Shown in pieces: positions 10,091 through 18,220 of a stretch of DNA of 64,000 nucleotides. The notes below the pieces were generated by a model. That model had not been told where the DNA came from and did not search any database. It was given only the letters and a program-made list of their open reading frames with translations. The DNA is taken from assembly GCF_012910705.2 (NCBI RefSeq), contig NZ_WTVG02000039.1, positions 124,001-188,000 of the forward strand, written 5' to 3'. The first letter of the stretch is position 1. Each line of letters opens with the position of its first letter. The position numbers were made by a program, and so were the translations under genes. Source of the stretch: Aromatoleum anaerobium (GTDB taxonomy: Bacteria > Pseudomonadota > Gammaproteobacteria > Burkholderiales > Rhodocyclaceae).

Positions 10091-11539
10091 ATGGGAAACC
10101 AGGCATCTCGACTCGACGAACTGATCAGCCACGATTACCGGCACGGTTTCTACACGCCGATGGAAGTCGACAGCGCGCCGGCCGGACTGTCGGAAGACGT
10201 GATCCGCCTGATCTCGGCGAAGAAGAACGAGCCCGATTTCATGCTCGACTGGCGGCTCAAGGCTTTTCGCCACTGGCTGACGATGACCGAACCCCGCTGG
10301 GCGACGGTCCGTCACCCGCCGATCGACTACCAGGCCATCGTCTATTACTCGGCACCGAAGTCGAGGACGGACGGGCCGAAAAGCCTCGCGGAGGTCGATC
10401 CGGAGCTGCTGCGGACCTACGAGAAACTCGGCGTGCCGCTGGAGGAGCGCGAACTCCTCGCGGGCGTCGCGGTGGATGCGGTGTTCGACAGCGTGTCGGT
10501 CGCGACGACGTTCAAGGAAAAGCTCGGCGAGCTGGGCATCATCTTCTGCTCGTTCTCGGAAGCGGTGCAGCACCACCCGGAGCTCGTGCGGCAGTATCTC
10601 GGCTCGGTCGTGCCCTACACCGACAACTTCTTCGCGACGCTCAATTCGGCGGTGTTCTCGGACGGCTCGTTCTGCTACATCCCGCCGGGCGTGCGCTGCC
10701 CGATGGAGCTGTCGACATACTTCCGCATCAACGCGAAGAACACCGGGCAGTTCGAGCGCACGCTGATCATCGCCGACCGCGGCGCGTACGTGAGCTACCT
10801 CGAAGGCTGCACCGCGCCGATGCGCGACGAAAACCAGCTGCACGCGGCGGTCGTCGAGCTGGTCGCGCTCGAAGGGGCGCAGATCAAGTATTCGACGGTG
10901 CAGAACTGGTATCCCGGCGACAAGGACGGCAAGGGCGGCATCTACAATTTCGTCACGAAGCGCGGCGACTGTCGCGAGGCGAATTCGAAGATCTCGTGGA
11001 CCCAGGTCGAGACCGGCTCGGCGATCACGTGGAAGTATCCGAGCGTGATCCTGCAGGGCGACAATTCGGTCGGCGAATTCCATTCGGTCGCGCTGACGAA
11101 CCACTGGCAGCAGGCCGACACCGGCACGAAGATGATCCACCTCGGCCGCAACACGAAGAGCACGATCCTGTCGAAAGGCATTTCGGCGGGCCACGGCAGC
11201 AACGCCTATCGCGGCCTCGTGAAGGTCGCGAAGAGCGCGGCGAACGCGCGCAACTACACGCAGTGCGACTCGCTGCTGCTCGGCGACCGCTGCGCGGCGC
11301 ACACTTTCCCGTACATCGAAGTGAAGAACGCGAGCGCGCGCGTCGAGCATGAAGCCTCGACGTCGCGCATCGGCGAGGACCAGCTGTTCTACTGCCAGAG
11401 CCGCGGTGTCAGCGCCGAGGATGCGGTGTCGCTGATCGTTTCCGGTTTCTGCAGGGAAGTGTTCAAGGAACTGCCGATGGAGTTCGCGGTGGAAGCGCAG
11501 AAGCTCCTCGGCGTGAGCCTCGAAGGCAGCATCGGGTAA
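10091..11539 (+). CDS. sufB: Fe-S cluster assembly scaffold SufB
   Basis: 482 residues from an ATG preceded by GGAG. SufB is the core scaffold subunit of the SufBCD complex, where clusters form from SufS-derived sulfur. The whole beta-helix is recognisable, with NAVFSDGSF-like ([16 protein letters not shown]), [44 protein letters not shown] and the C-terminal [18 protein letters not shown]. Cys residues are retained at positions expected to take up sulfur. It opens a suf operon divergent from pncA. No SufR or IscR gene is adjacent, and no regulator box was recognised upstream. Confidence 0.97.
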   Translation: MGNQASRLDELISHDYRHGFYTPMEVDSAPAGLSEDVIRLISAKKNEPDFMLDWRLKAFRHWLTMTEPRWATVRHPPIDYQAIVYYSAPKSRTDGPKSLAEVDPELLRTYEKLGVPLEERELLAGVAVDAVFDSVSVATTFKEKLGELGIIFCSFSEAVQHHPELVRQYLGSVVPYTDNFFATLNSAVFSDGSFCYIPPGVRCPMELSTYFRINAKNTGQFERTLIIADRGAYVSYLEGCTAPMRDENQLHAAVVELVALEGAQIKYSTVQNWYPGDKDGKGGIYNFVTKRGDCREANSKISWTQVETGSAITWKYPSVILQGDNSVGEFHSVALTNHWQQADTGTKMIHLGRNTKSTILSKGISAGHGSNAYRGLVKVAKSAANARNYTQCDSLLLGDRCAAHTFPYIEVKNASARVEHEASTSRIGEDQLFYCQSRGVSAEDAVSLIVSGFCREVFKELPMEFAVEAQKLLGVSLEGSIG

Positions 11540-11559
11540 TCACCGGAGGAAGGCGGGAC

Positions 11560-12345
11560 ATGCTGGAGATCCGCAACCTGCACGTGACGGTCGACGAGGG
11601 AACGACAAAGCGGCCGATCCTGCGCGGCCTCGACCTGGCGGTCGGCGCGGGCGAAGTGCACGCGATCATGGGCCCCAACGGCTCCGGCAAGAGCACGCTC
11701 GCGCATGTGCTCGCAGGGCGGGAAGGCTACGTCGTGACCGCGGGCGAAGTGCTTTACCGCGGCGCGAACCTGCTCGATCTGCCGCCCGAGACGCGCGCCC
11801 GCGAAGGGATCTTCCTCGCGTTCCAGTACCCGGTCGAGATTCCCGGCGTCGCGAACATCTATCTGCTGAAGGCGGCACTCAACGCCGCGCGCAAGCACCG
11901 CGGCGAAGCGGAGCTCGATGCGTTGGATTTCCTCGCGCTCGTGAAGGCGAAGCTGCGCCTGATGCAGATGGACGAGAGCCTGCTGTACCGCGCGGTCAAC
12001 GAAGGCTTTTCGGGCGGCGAGAAAAAGCGCAACGAGATCCTGCAGATGGCGGTACTCGAACCGCAGCTGGCGATCCTCGACGAGACCGACTCCGGGCTCG
12101 ACATCGACGCGCTGAAAGTCGTCGCGAACGGCGTCAATGCGATGCGCAGCCCCGAGCGCGCGATGATCCTCGTGACGCATTACCAGCGTTTGCTCGACCA
12201 CATCCGGCCGGACCGCGTACACGTGCTGGCGCACGGGCGCATCGCGCTGTCCGGCGGGCCGGAACTCGCGCTCGAACTGGAGCGGCGCGGCTACGGCTGG
12301 GTCGAGGCGAAAGCGCTGGAGACGGCCGCGGGAGCCCGGCCATGA
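11560..12345 (+). CDS. sufC: Fe-S cluster assembly ATPase SufC
   Basis: 261 residues, an ABC-type ATPase without membrane domain. Walker A is GPNGSGKST (residues 44-52), the Q-loop FLAFQYPVEIPGV, the signature FSGGEKKRNEILQM, Walker B LAILDETDSGLDID, and the switch His VTHYQRLL. ATP binding drives the shape change of SufBCD. It lies 20 bp after sufB with an AGGAAGG-type ribosome site and overlaps sufD by 4 bp (ATGA). Confidence 0.97.
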   Translation: MLEIRNLHVTVDEGTTKRPILRGLDLAVGAGEVHAIMGPNGSGKSTLAHVLAGREGYVVTAGEVLYRGANLLDLPPETRAREGIFLAFQYPVEIPGVANIYLLKAALNAARKHRGEAELDALDFLALVKAKLRLMQMDESLLYRAVNEGFSGGEKKRNEILQMAVLEPQLAILDETDSGLDIDALKVVANGVNAMRSPERAMILVTHYQRLLDHIRPDRVHVLAHGRIALSGGPELALELERRGYGWVEAKALETAAGARP

Positions 12346-13700
12346 CGACCGGCGCGCGCGAGCACTATCTCGGCCGGTTCGCCGCGCACCGGGCGCGGCT
12401 TGCGGGCGCGTCGCTGCCCTGGCTGCAGCGCCTGCGCGACGCGGCGATCGAGCGCTTCGCCGGGCTCGGCCTGCCGACGACCCGCGAGGAAGACTGGAAA
12501 TACACGAACCTGTCGGCGCTCGAGCGGCGGCTGTTCGACGTCGTGGCCGACGGCGCGCAGTTTTCAGGCTTCCGCAATGACGTCGCCGAGCGCGAACTTG
12601 CGCGTCACGCGCTCGACGACACGCACCGGCTGGTGTTCGTCGATGGCCGCTATGCGCCGGGGCTGTCGCATGTCGCCTCGCTGCCGCGTGGTGCGGAAAT
12701 CGGCAGCCTCGCGGAACTGGTCGCGACTCGCCCGGAGGTCGCGGCCGAGCTTCTCGACACCGATCCGGAAGCCGAGGCGAACGGTCTTGCGGCGCTGAAT
12801 GCGGCGTTCTGGACGGACGGCGCGTATATCGACCTTGCACCCGGCGTCGCGATCGACGCGCCGGTCCATCTGCTGTTCGTCGCCACCCGCATGGATCTCG
12901 CGAGCTTCCCGCGTATCGTCGTCCGCACCGGGGCGGGCGCCGAAGCAACGGTGATCGAGCATTACGCGGGCAGCGACGACGCGGTCTACCTCACCGACGC
13001 AGTGACGCGGATCGACGCCGGCGCGGGCGCGCGCGTCACGCATGTCAAAGTGCAACAGGAGAGCCGGCGGGGTTTCCATATTGCCGGCATCCACACCTTG
13101 CAGGCGGCGGACAGTCGCTTCGCGTCGCATTCGTTCGCGTTCGGCGGCCAGCTCGCGCGCAACGACATCGCGACCCGGCTCGAGGCCGAAGGCTGCAACG
13201 CGAAGCTCGCCGGGCTGTATGTCGGCAGCGGGCGCCAGCATCACGATCACCACACCTGCATCGACCACGCCCGCCCGCGCGGCACGAGCCGCGAGCTCTA
13301 CAAGGGCGTGCTCGACGACGCGTCGCGCGCGGTTTTCAACGGCCGCGTCATCGTGCGCCCCGGCGCCCAGCGCACCGACGCGCAGCAGTCGAACCACAAC
13401 TTGCTGTTGTCGGATGGCGCCGAGGTCAACACCAAGCCGCAACTGGAAATCTGGGCTGACGATGTCCAATGCGCGCATGGCGCGACCGTCGGACAGCTCG
13501 ACGCCGACCGGCTGCACTACCTGCGCGCGCGTGGCCTCGACGCTGCGACGGCGCGCGGATTGCTGATTCACGCGTTCGCGGCCGACGTGCTTCGTGATAT
13601 TACTCACGCCGGGCTGCGGGCGCGGCTGTCCACGCTCCTGCCCGGACAACTGCCTGAGGACATGGGGGAACTGGAATGCGAACTTCTGCCAACGAGTTGA
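12342..13700 (+). CDS. sufD: Fe-S cluster assembly protein SufD
   Basis: 452 residues. SufD pairs with SufB through a shared beta-helix and is needed for iron entry. The N-terminus has the family mark TTREEDWKYTNLSALE (residues about 46-61). The C-terminal core shows HDHHTCIDHARP, SRELYKGVLDDASRAVFNG and QSNHNLLLSDGAEVNTKPQL, where the conserved His used in cluster building is retained. The start overlaps the sufC stop, and the end overlaps the start of sufS by 25 bp, so translation is coupled along the operon. Confidence 0.96.
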   Translation: MTTGAREHYLGRFAAHRARLAGASLPWLQRLRDAAIERFAGLGLPTTREEDWKYTNLSALERRLFDVVADGAQFSGFRNDVAERELARHALDDTHRLVFVDGRYAPGLSHVASLPRGAEIGSLAELVATRPEVAAELLDTDPEAEANGLAALNAAFWTDGAYIDLAPGVAIDAPVHLLFVATRMDLASFPRIVVRTGAGAEATVIEHYAGSDDAVYLTDAVTRIDAGAGARVTHVKVQQESRRGFHIAGIHTLQAADSRFASHSFAFGGQLARNDIATRLEAEGCNAKLAGLYVGSGRQHHDHHTCIDHARPRGTSRELYKGVLDDASRAVFNGRVIVRPGAQRTDAQQSNHNLLLSDGAEVNTKPQLEIWADDVQCAHGATVGQLDADRLHYLRARGLDAATARGLLIHAFAADVLRDITHAGLRARLSTLLPGQLPEDMGELECELLPTS

Positions 13701-14962
13701 ACGCGCTGCGTGTCGCGGCACCCGCTGCGGGCGGGATCGCCCCGCCGCTCGATGTCGCTCGGCTGCGCGCCGACTTCCCGATCCTCGCCCGCGAGGTCAA
13801 TGGCAAGCCGCTCGTCTATCTCGACAACGCCGCGACGAGCCAGAAACCGCGTTGCGTGATCGACGCGCAAGCGCATTACTACGCCCAACTCAACGCGAAC
13901 GTGCACCGCGGCGTGCATCGCCTGAGCCAGGAGGCGACCGACGCTTTCGAGGCCACGCGCGACACGGTGCAGCGCTTTGTGAACGCCGCGCGGCGCGAGG
14001 AGATCGTCTTCGTGCGCGGCACGACCGAAGCGATCAACCTCGTCGCGAACAGTTTCGGCGGACGTTTCCGCCCGGGCGACGAGATCCTCATCACCGCCAT
14101 GGAGCACCATTCGAACATCGTGCCGTGGCAACTCGCCTGCGAGCGGAGCGGCGCGGTGCTGAAAGTCGCGCCCGTCAATGACGAGGGTGAACTGCTCGTC
14201 GCGGAGTTCGAGCGTCTGCTCGGGAACCGCACGCGGATCGTCGCGCTGGCGCATGTGTCGAACGCGCTCGGCACGATCAACCCGGTGCGCGAGCTCATCG
14301 ACATGGCGCACGCGCGCGGCGTGCCGGTGCTGCTCGACGGCGCCCAGGCGGTGCCGCATGTCGCGGTCGACGTGCAGGCGCTCGACTGCGACTTCTACGC
14401 GTTCTCGGCGCACAAGCTCTATGGGCCGACCGGCATCGGCGTGCTGTACGGCAAGGCTGCGCTGCTCGACGCGATGCCGCCGTGGCAGGGCGGCGGCGAC
14501 ATGATCCGGCAGGTGAGCTTCGCGGGCACGACGTACAACGAGCTGCCGTACAAGTTCGAAGCGGGCACGCCGGACATCGCCGGCGCGGTCGCGCTCGGCG
14601 CGGCGATCCGTTACGTCGAAGCGACAGGAATCGCCGCGATCGCCGCGCACGAACACGCGCTGCTCGAGCACGCCACCCGGCAGGCGCGCGCGATGCCAGG
14701 CCTGCGCCTCGTCGGCACCGCGCGCAACAAGGCCGCGATCCTGTCGTTCGTGTTCGACGACATCCATGCGCACGACGTCGGCACGATCCTCGACCACGAA
14801 GGGGTCGCGGTCCGCACCGGGCACCACTGCGCGATGCCGCTGATGGAACGCTTCGGCGTGCCGGCGACGGTGCGCGCGTCGTTCGCGATGTACAACACGC
14901 ACGACGAGGTCGACGCGCTGTTTGCCGCATTGCGCCGCGTGCGGGAGGTGTTCGATGGGTGA
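13676..14962 (+). CDS. sufS: Cysteine desulfurase SufS
   Basis: 428 residues, class V aminotransferase fold using PLP. It strips sulfur from cysteine as a persulfide for SufU/SufB. Visible marks are VYLDNAATSQKP, NVHRGVHRLSQEATD, EHHSNIVPWQ, the PLP lysine in FSAHKLYGPTGIG, and the active-site cysteine loop RTGHHCAMPLM near residue 385. The ATG at 13676 lies inside the end of sufD with GGGGGAA in front. The N-terminal about 25 residues precede the usual LRADFPIL start and look like a variable leader. Confidence 0.96.
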   Translation: MRTSANELNALRVAAPAAGGIAPPLDVARLRADFPILAREVNGKPLVYLDNAATSQKPRCVIDAQAHYYAQLNANVHRGVHRLSQEATDAFEATRDTVQRFVNAARREEIVFVRGTTEAINLVANSFGGRFRPGDEILITAMEHHSNIVPWQLACERSGAVLKVAPVNDEGELLVAEFERLLGNRTRIVALAHVSNALGTINPVRELIDMAHARGVPVLLDGAQAVPHVAVDVQALDCDFYAFSAHKLYGPTGIGVLYGKAALLDAMPPWQGGGDMIRQVSFAGTTYNELPYKFEAGTPDIAGAVALGAAIRYVEATGIAAIAAHEHALLEHATRQARAMPGLRLVGTARNKAAILSFVFDDIHAHDVGTILDHEGVAVRTGHHCAMPLMERFGVPATVRASFAMYNTHDEVDALFAALRRVREVFDG

Positions 14963-15407
14963 GCTGCGCGACCTGTACCAGGAAGTGATCCTCGATCACG
15001 GCCGGCGCCCGCGCAATTTCGGTCCGCTGCCGGACGCCGACCGGCACGCGGAAGGCTTCAACCCGCTGTGCGGCGACAGGATCACGCTGCACCTGAAAAC
15101 GCGCGACGGGGTCATCGAGGACGTGCATTTCGAAGGCGCCGGCTGCGCGATATCGATCGCGTCGGCGTCGCTGATGAGCGAAGCCCTGAAAGGCAAGACG
15201 CCAGCGCAGGCGGCGGCGATGTTCGACGCCTTCCATGCGCTCGTGACCGGCCATGCCGCGGAGCAGGGCGGGCCTGCGCTGGGCAAGCTCGAAGTGCTCG
15301 GCGGCGTCGCGGAGTTCCCGATGCGGGTCAAATGCGCAACCCTCGCTTGGCATACCTTGCAGGCGGCGCTGCGCGGCGACACGCAGCCGGTGTCGACGGA
15401 GGCGTGA
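14955..15407 (+). CDS. sufU: SufU-type sulfurtransferase/scaffold
   Basis: 150 residues, related to IscU but of the SufU branch. The three zinc/sulfur cysteines are present in NPLCGDRITL, GAGCAISIAS and RVKCATLAW. The segment between the second and third (AAEQGGPALGKLEVLGGVAE) is the extra loop that separates SufU from IscU. SufU takes the persulfide from SufS by zinc-ligand swapping and so replaces SufE, which is absent. The chosen ATG overlaps the sufS stop by 8 bp; an in-frame upstream ATG at 14922 lies deep in sufS. Confidence 0.93.
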   Translation: MGELRDLYQEVILDHGRRPRNFGPLPDADRHAEGFNPLCGDRITLHLKTRDGVIEDVHFEGAGCAISIASASLMSEALKGKTPAQAAAMFDAFHALVTGHAAEQGGPALGKLEVLGGVAEFPMRVKCATLAWHTLQAALRGDTQPVSTEA

Positions 15408-15410
15408 GCG

Positions 15411-15782
15411 ATGAGCGTGTTCGACTGGCTGCACCAGGGCGAAAAGCAGACGGCAGGCGAGGGCAGCGCGCCGGGCGAAGCACTGCGCACCGATGTCATC
15501 GCTGCGCTGCGCACCGTGTACGACCCGGAAATCCCGGTCAACATCTACGACCTCGGGCTGATCTACGGCCTCGATATCGACGACGCGAGCGGCAGGGTCG
15601 ACATCCGCATGACGCTCACCGCGCCGGGCTGCCCGGTCGCAGCGACTTTTCCCGGCACCGTCGAGGAGGCGGTGAAGGCCGTCGAAGGGGTGCGGGAAGC
15701 GCATGTCGAACTCGTCTGGGATCCGCCGTGGTCGCGCGAATTGATGAGCGAGATCGCGCTTTTCGAACTCGGGCTGCTTTGA
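15411..15782 (+). CDS. sufT: Fe-S assembly protein SufT (MIP18/DUF59)
   Basis: 123 residues. The DUF59 core reads YDPEIPVNIYDLGLIYGLDID (residues about 37-57), then TLTAPGCPVAATFPGTVEEA, with the conserved Cys, and a C-terminal LVWDPPWSRELMSE. SufT proteins help mature Fe-S enzymes when demand is high. It follows sufU with a 3-bp gap and closes the assembly part of the operon. Confidence 0.93.
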   Translation: MSVFDWLHQGEKQTAGEGSAPGEALRTDVIAALRTVYDPEIPVNIYDLGLIYGLDIDDASGRVDIRMTLTAPGCPVAATFPGTVEEAVKAVEGVREAHVELVWDPPWSRELMSEIALFELGLL

Positions 15783-15795
15783 GCGCGAACGCGAC

Positions 15796-16119
15796 ATGGC
15801 ACTCTGGCTCGACGTCGCCGCGGTCGACGATTTCCCGCAAGGTTCCGCCCGGGTGGTCATGCTCGATGACGGCCGGCAGGTCGCGGTGTTCAATGCCGGC
15901 GGGCAGTTCCACGCGCTCGAGGACCGCTGCAGCCACGAGGACGAGAACCTGTCGTGGGGCGTCATCGAAGGCGAGGAGGTCATCTGCCCGCGCCACGGCG
16001 CGCACTTCTCGCTGCGGACCGGCGCGGCGCTGTCGCCCCCGGCTTACGAGCCGGTCGCGACTTTCGCGGTCCGCGTCGTACGCGGCATCGTCCAGATCGA
16101 CGCCGACAGCGGAACGTGA
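15796..16119 (+). CDS. Rieske-type [2Fe-2S] ferredoxin
   Basis: 107 residues, a stand-alone soluble Rieske domain. The ligands are CSH at about residues 45-47 and CPRHG at about 64-68, a C-X-H-X16-C-X2-H pattern. The enclosing residues (EDRCSHED, GEEVICPRHGAHFSL) match NirD/BphF-like ferredoxins. It lies 13 bp after sufT, so it is probably the last suf-operon gene. It may be an electron donor for cluster assembly or simply a co-regulated Fe-S client; the partner is unknown. Confidence 0.9.
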   Translation: MALWLDVAAVDDFPQGSARVVMLDDGRQVAVFNAGGQFHALEDRCSHEDENLSWGVIEGEEVICPRHGAHFSLRTGAALSPPAYEPVATFAVRVVRGIVQIDADSGT

Positions 16120-16280
16120 ATGCCTTCGTCACCGGCGGCGAGATCCCTCGCCGCGGCACTTCGCCCGCCACGCATCGCCCGCAGCCCGTGCCCCCCGCAG
16201 CCGCCGGCAGGGGATGGTCCGCGGCAGTCAGTCCGGGGTATCCTCGCCCGTCCTTTCCGTTTCTCTTGCAGGAGCTCACT

Positions 16281-17408
16281 GTGCCAGGCTTGTTGCGCCA
16301 TCCCGACCCGGACGGGTTGCTCGAATATTCGGTGGTCTATACCGACCGCTCGCTCAATCACATGTCGCGGGCCTTCCAGCGTGTCATGAACGACATCTCG
16401 CGCATGCTCAAGGAAGTCTACAACGCGAAATCCGCGATCGTCGTCCCCGGCAGCGGCACCTTCGGCATGGAAGCCGTCGCCCGCCAGTTCGCCACCGGCC
16501 GCAAGTGCCTCGTCATCCGCAACGGCTGGTTCAGTTATCGCTGGACGCAGATCTTCGACATGGGGAACATCCCCGCCGAATCGATCGTCCTGAAGGCGCG
16601 CCCCGTCGAGGACAGACCGCAGGCCGCGTTCGCACCGGCTCCCGTCGAGGAAGTCGTCCGGACGATACGGGAGCAGAAGCCCAACGTCGTCTTCGCCCCG
16701 CACGTCGAGACCTCCAGCGGCATGATGCTGCCCGACACCTACCTGCGCGCCGTCGCCGACGCGGTGCATTCGGTCGGCGGCCTGTTCGTGCTCGACTGCA
16801 TCGCGTCCGGCACGATCTGGGTGGACATGCAGGCCACTGGCATCGACATCCTGATCAGCGCGCCGCAGAAAGGCTGGAGCGGTTCGCCGTGCTGCGCGCT
16901 CGTGATGCTGGGCGAAGGCGCCCGCGCGAAAATCGAGACCACCACGAGCACCAGCTTTGCGTGCGACCTGCGCAAGTGGCTGCAGATCATGGAGGCTTAC
17001 GAGAACGGCGGCCACATGTACCACGCGACGATGCCGACCGACGCGCTGACGACGCTGCGCGACGTGATGAAGGAGACGCGCGACTACGGTTTCGACAAGG
17101 TGCGCCGCGAGCAGCAGGAACTGGGCGACAGCGTGCGTGCGCTGCTGACCCGCAAAGGCTTCAGGAGCGTCGCCGCGGAAGGTTTCCAGGCGCCAGGCGT
17201 GGTCGTCAGCTACACCGACGACGGGGAAATGCAGTCCGGCCGGGCATTATCCGCACAGGGCCTGCAGATCGCCGCGGGCGTCCCGCTGCAGTGCGACGAA
17301 CCGGCGGACTTCCGCACGTTCCGCATCGGCCTCTTCGGCCTGGACAAGTTGCACGACGTCGAGCGCACCGTCCGCTACCTCGATGAGGCGCTGAACCGCG
17401 CCGGCTGA
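16281..17408 (+). CDS. Class V PLP aminotransferase (serine/alanine-glyoxylate type)
   Basis: 375 residues from a GTG with AGGAG at 16270-16274; the frame stays open upstream to 15954 inside the Rieske gene but that part has no meaning. The fold I pattern is clear: VVPGSGTFGMEAVARQF, VETSSGMMLPDTYL, FVLDCIASGTIWVDM, and the PLP lysine in SAPQKGWSGSP (near residue 195). Relatives transfer amino groups between serine or alanine and glyoxylate or pyruvate. An own promoter is possible in the 161 bp after the Rieske gene. The exact substrate cannot be read; the place next to suf genes may be accidental. Confidence 0.85.
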   Translation: MPGLLRHPDPDGLLEYSVVYTDRSLNHMSRAFQRVMNDISRMLKEVYNAKSAIVVPGSGTFGMEAVARQFATGRKCLVIRNGWFSYRWTQIFDMGNIPAESIVLKARPVEDRPQAAFAPAPVEEVVRTIREQKPNVVFAPHVETSSGMMLPDTYLRAVADAVHSVGGLFVLDCIASGTIWVDMQATGIDILISAPQKGWSGSPCCALVMLGEGARAKIETTTSTSFACDLRKWLQIMEAYENGGHMYHATMPTDALTTLRDVMKETRDYGFDKVRREQQELGDSVRALLTRKGFRSVAAEGFQAPGVVVSYTDDGEMQSGRALSAQGLQIAAGVPLQCDEPADFRTFRIGLFGLDKLHDVERTVRYLDEALNRAG

Positions 17409-17421
17409 CCGGCCTCGGTCC

Positions 17422-17550
17422 CCCGACGGCACGCTGGTCATGCCGTCGTGGACCGGCAGCGACGACGAACCCTTCAATCCGAAGCGCCCCCCGGCGACGA
17501 CCGATCTGGGCATCGTGCCGGAGACCTTCTGGCGGCCGCCCGGCTATCAG
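17422..17550 (+). pseudogene. Remnant of an AAC(3)-family (antibiotic N-acetyltransferase) gene
   Basis: A 43-codon open stretch reads PDGTLVMPSWTGSDDEPF followed by NPKRPPATTDLGIVPETFWR. This closely resembles the internal segment of aminoglycoside 3-N-acetyltransferase-like proteins (TLVMPSWTG..DEPFDP..., LG..PE.FWR). No start codon, N-terminal domain or the C-terminal catalytic half is present; the frame breaks near the end of the opposite-strand DUF3079 gene. It is thus a scrap left by deletion at the edge of the accessory island. Family recognition is by eye. Confidence 0.5.
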
Positions 17551-17759
17551 GACGAGCTGTCCTCCGGCTTCTTCGCTTCCTCGGCGGACTCCAGGTCCCA
17601 GTCGCCGTAGGTGTACCAGTCGTCGCCGAGCATCTCCGCCGGGTGCATCGTCCGCCCCGAGCCGTTCCCACACGCGAGCGAATCCGTCGGGCAATACTTG
17701 TCGCAACCCCAGCAGATGCGTTCGGGATGTTTGGGATGCAGCGGGAATTTCTTTGCCAT
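17547..17759 (-). CDS. DUF3079 small cysteine-rich protein
   Basis: 70 residues starting MAKKFPLHPKHPERICWGC, the invariant opening of DUF3079 proteins. Four cysteines in CWGCDKYCPTDSLACGNG suggest metal or redox binding. The middle HPAEMLGDDWY is also family-typical. The start at 17759 is chosen because upstream codons to 17852 do not match the family. It stands alone on the minus strand between the aminotransferase and the restriction gene. Function is unknown. Confidence 0.85.
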   Translation of the reverse strand: MAKKFPLHPKHPERICWGCDKYCPTDSLACGNGSGRTMHPAEMLGDDWYTYGDWDLESAEEAKKPEDSSS

Positions 17760-18220
17760 TCTCGGGGTGACAGGACGGGCAGGGCGGGATGTGGTGAGCA
17801 AGATACTCGGCCAAGCGGACAAGTACTTGAGACGCGTCAAGAAAGGCGGCATTGCCGTCCGATCGGCGCCCCAGGCAGTCCGCCCCGCCGTGACTTTGTG
17901 CTGTTCAAACTCGATTGCGGCTATGTACCATTCATCCCGTTTCTACAAAAAGTGATGCCGGACGGGTGAGCGATTCATCCTATGGCGCACCGAGGTTTCG
18001 GATGAGTTCGAAGTTCGGCCCCTGCTTCTTGTGGCCGGAGGATACGAGGTGCAGGAACGGGTAAGGGAATTTCGGGGGGTACGCGATAAACATTGGCATA
18101 ATTGCTGGCGCTGAACGAAGCGGACGCTGGTGTTCCATTCCGCAATGATCGCGAGATCCCCGTAAATGTGTCTCGCGAGGTAGAAACCTGCGAACGGATA
18201 ACCGCAAGCGCGCATGAAGC
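17760..18220. other. 460-bp gene-free stretch before the restriction-modification genes
   Basis: No supportable gene. Base composition drops visibly below that of the flanks from about 17890 on, consistent with the left border and promoter region of the acquired restriction system. No tRNA, integrase site or clear direct repeat was seen. Confidence 0.5.
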
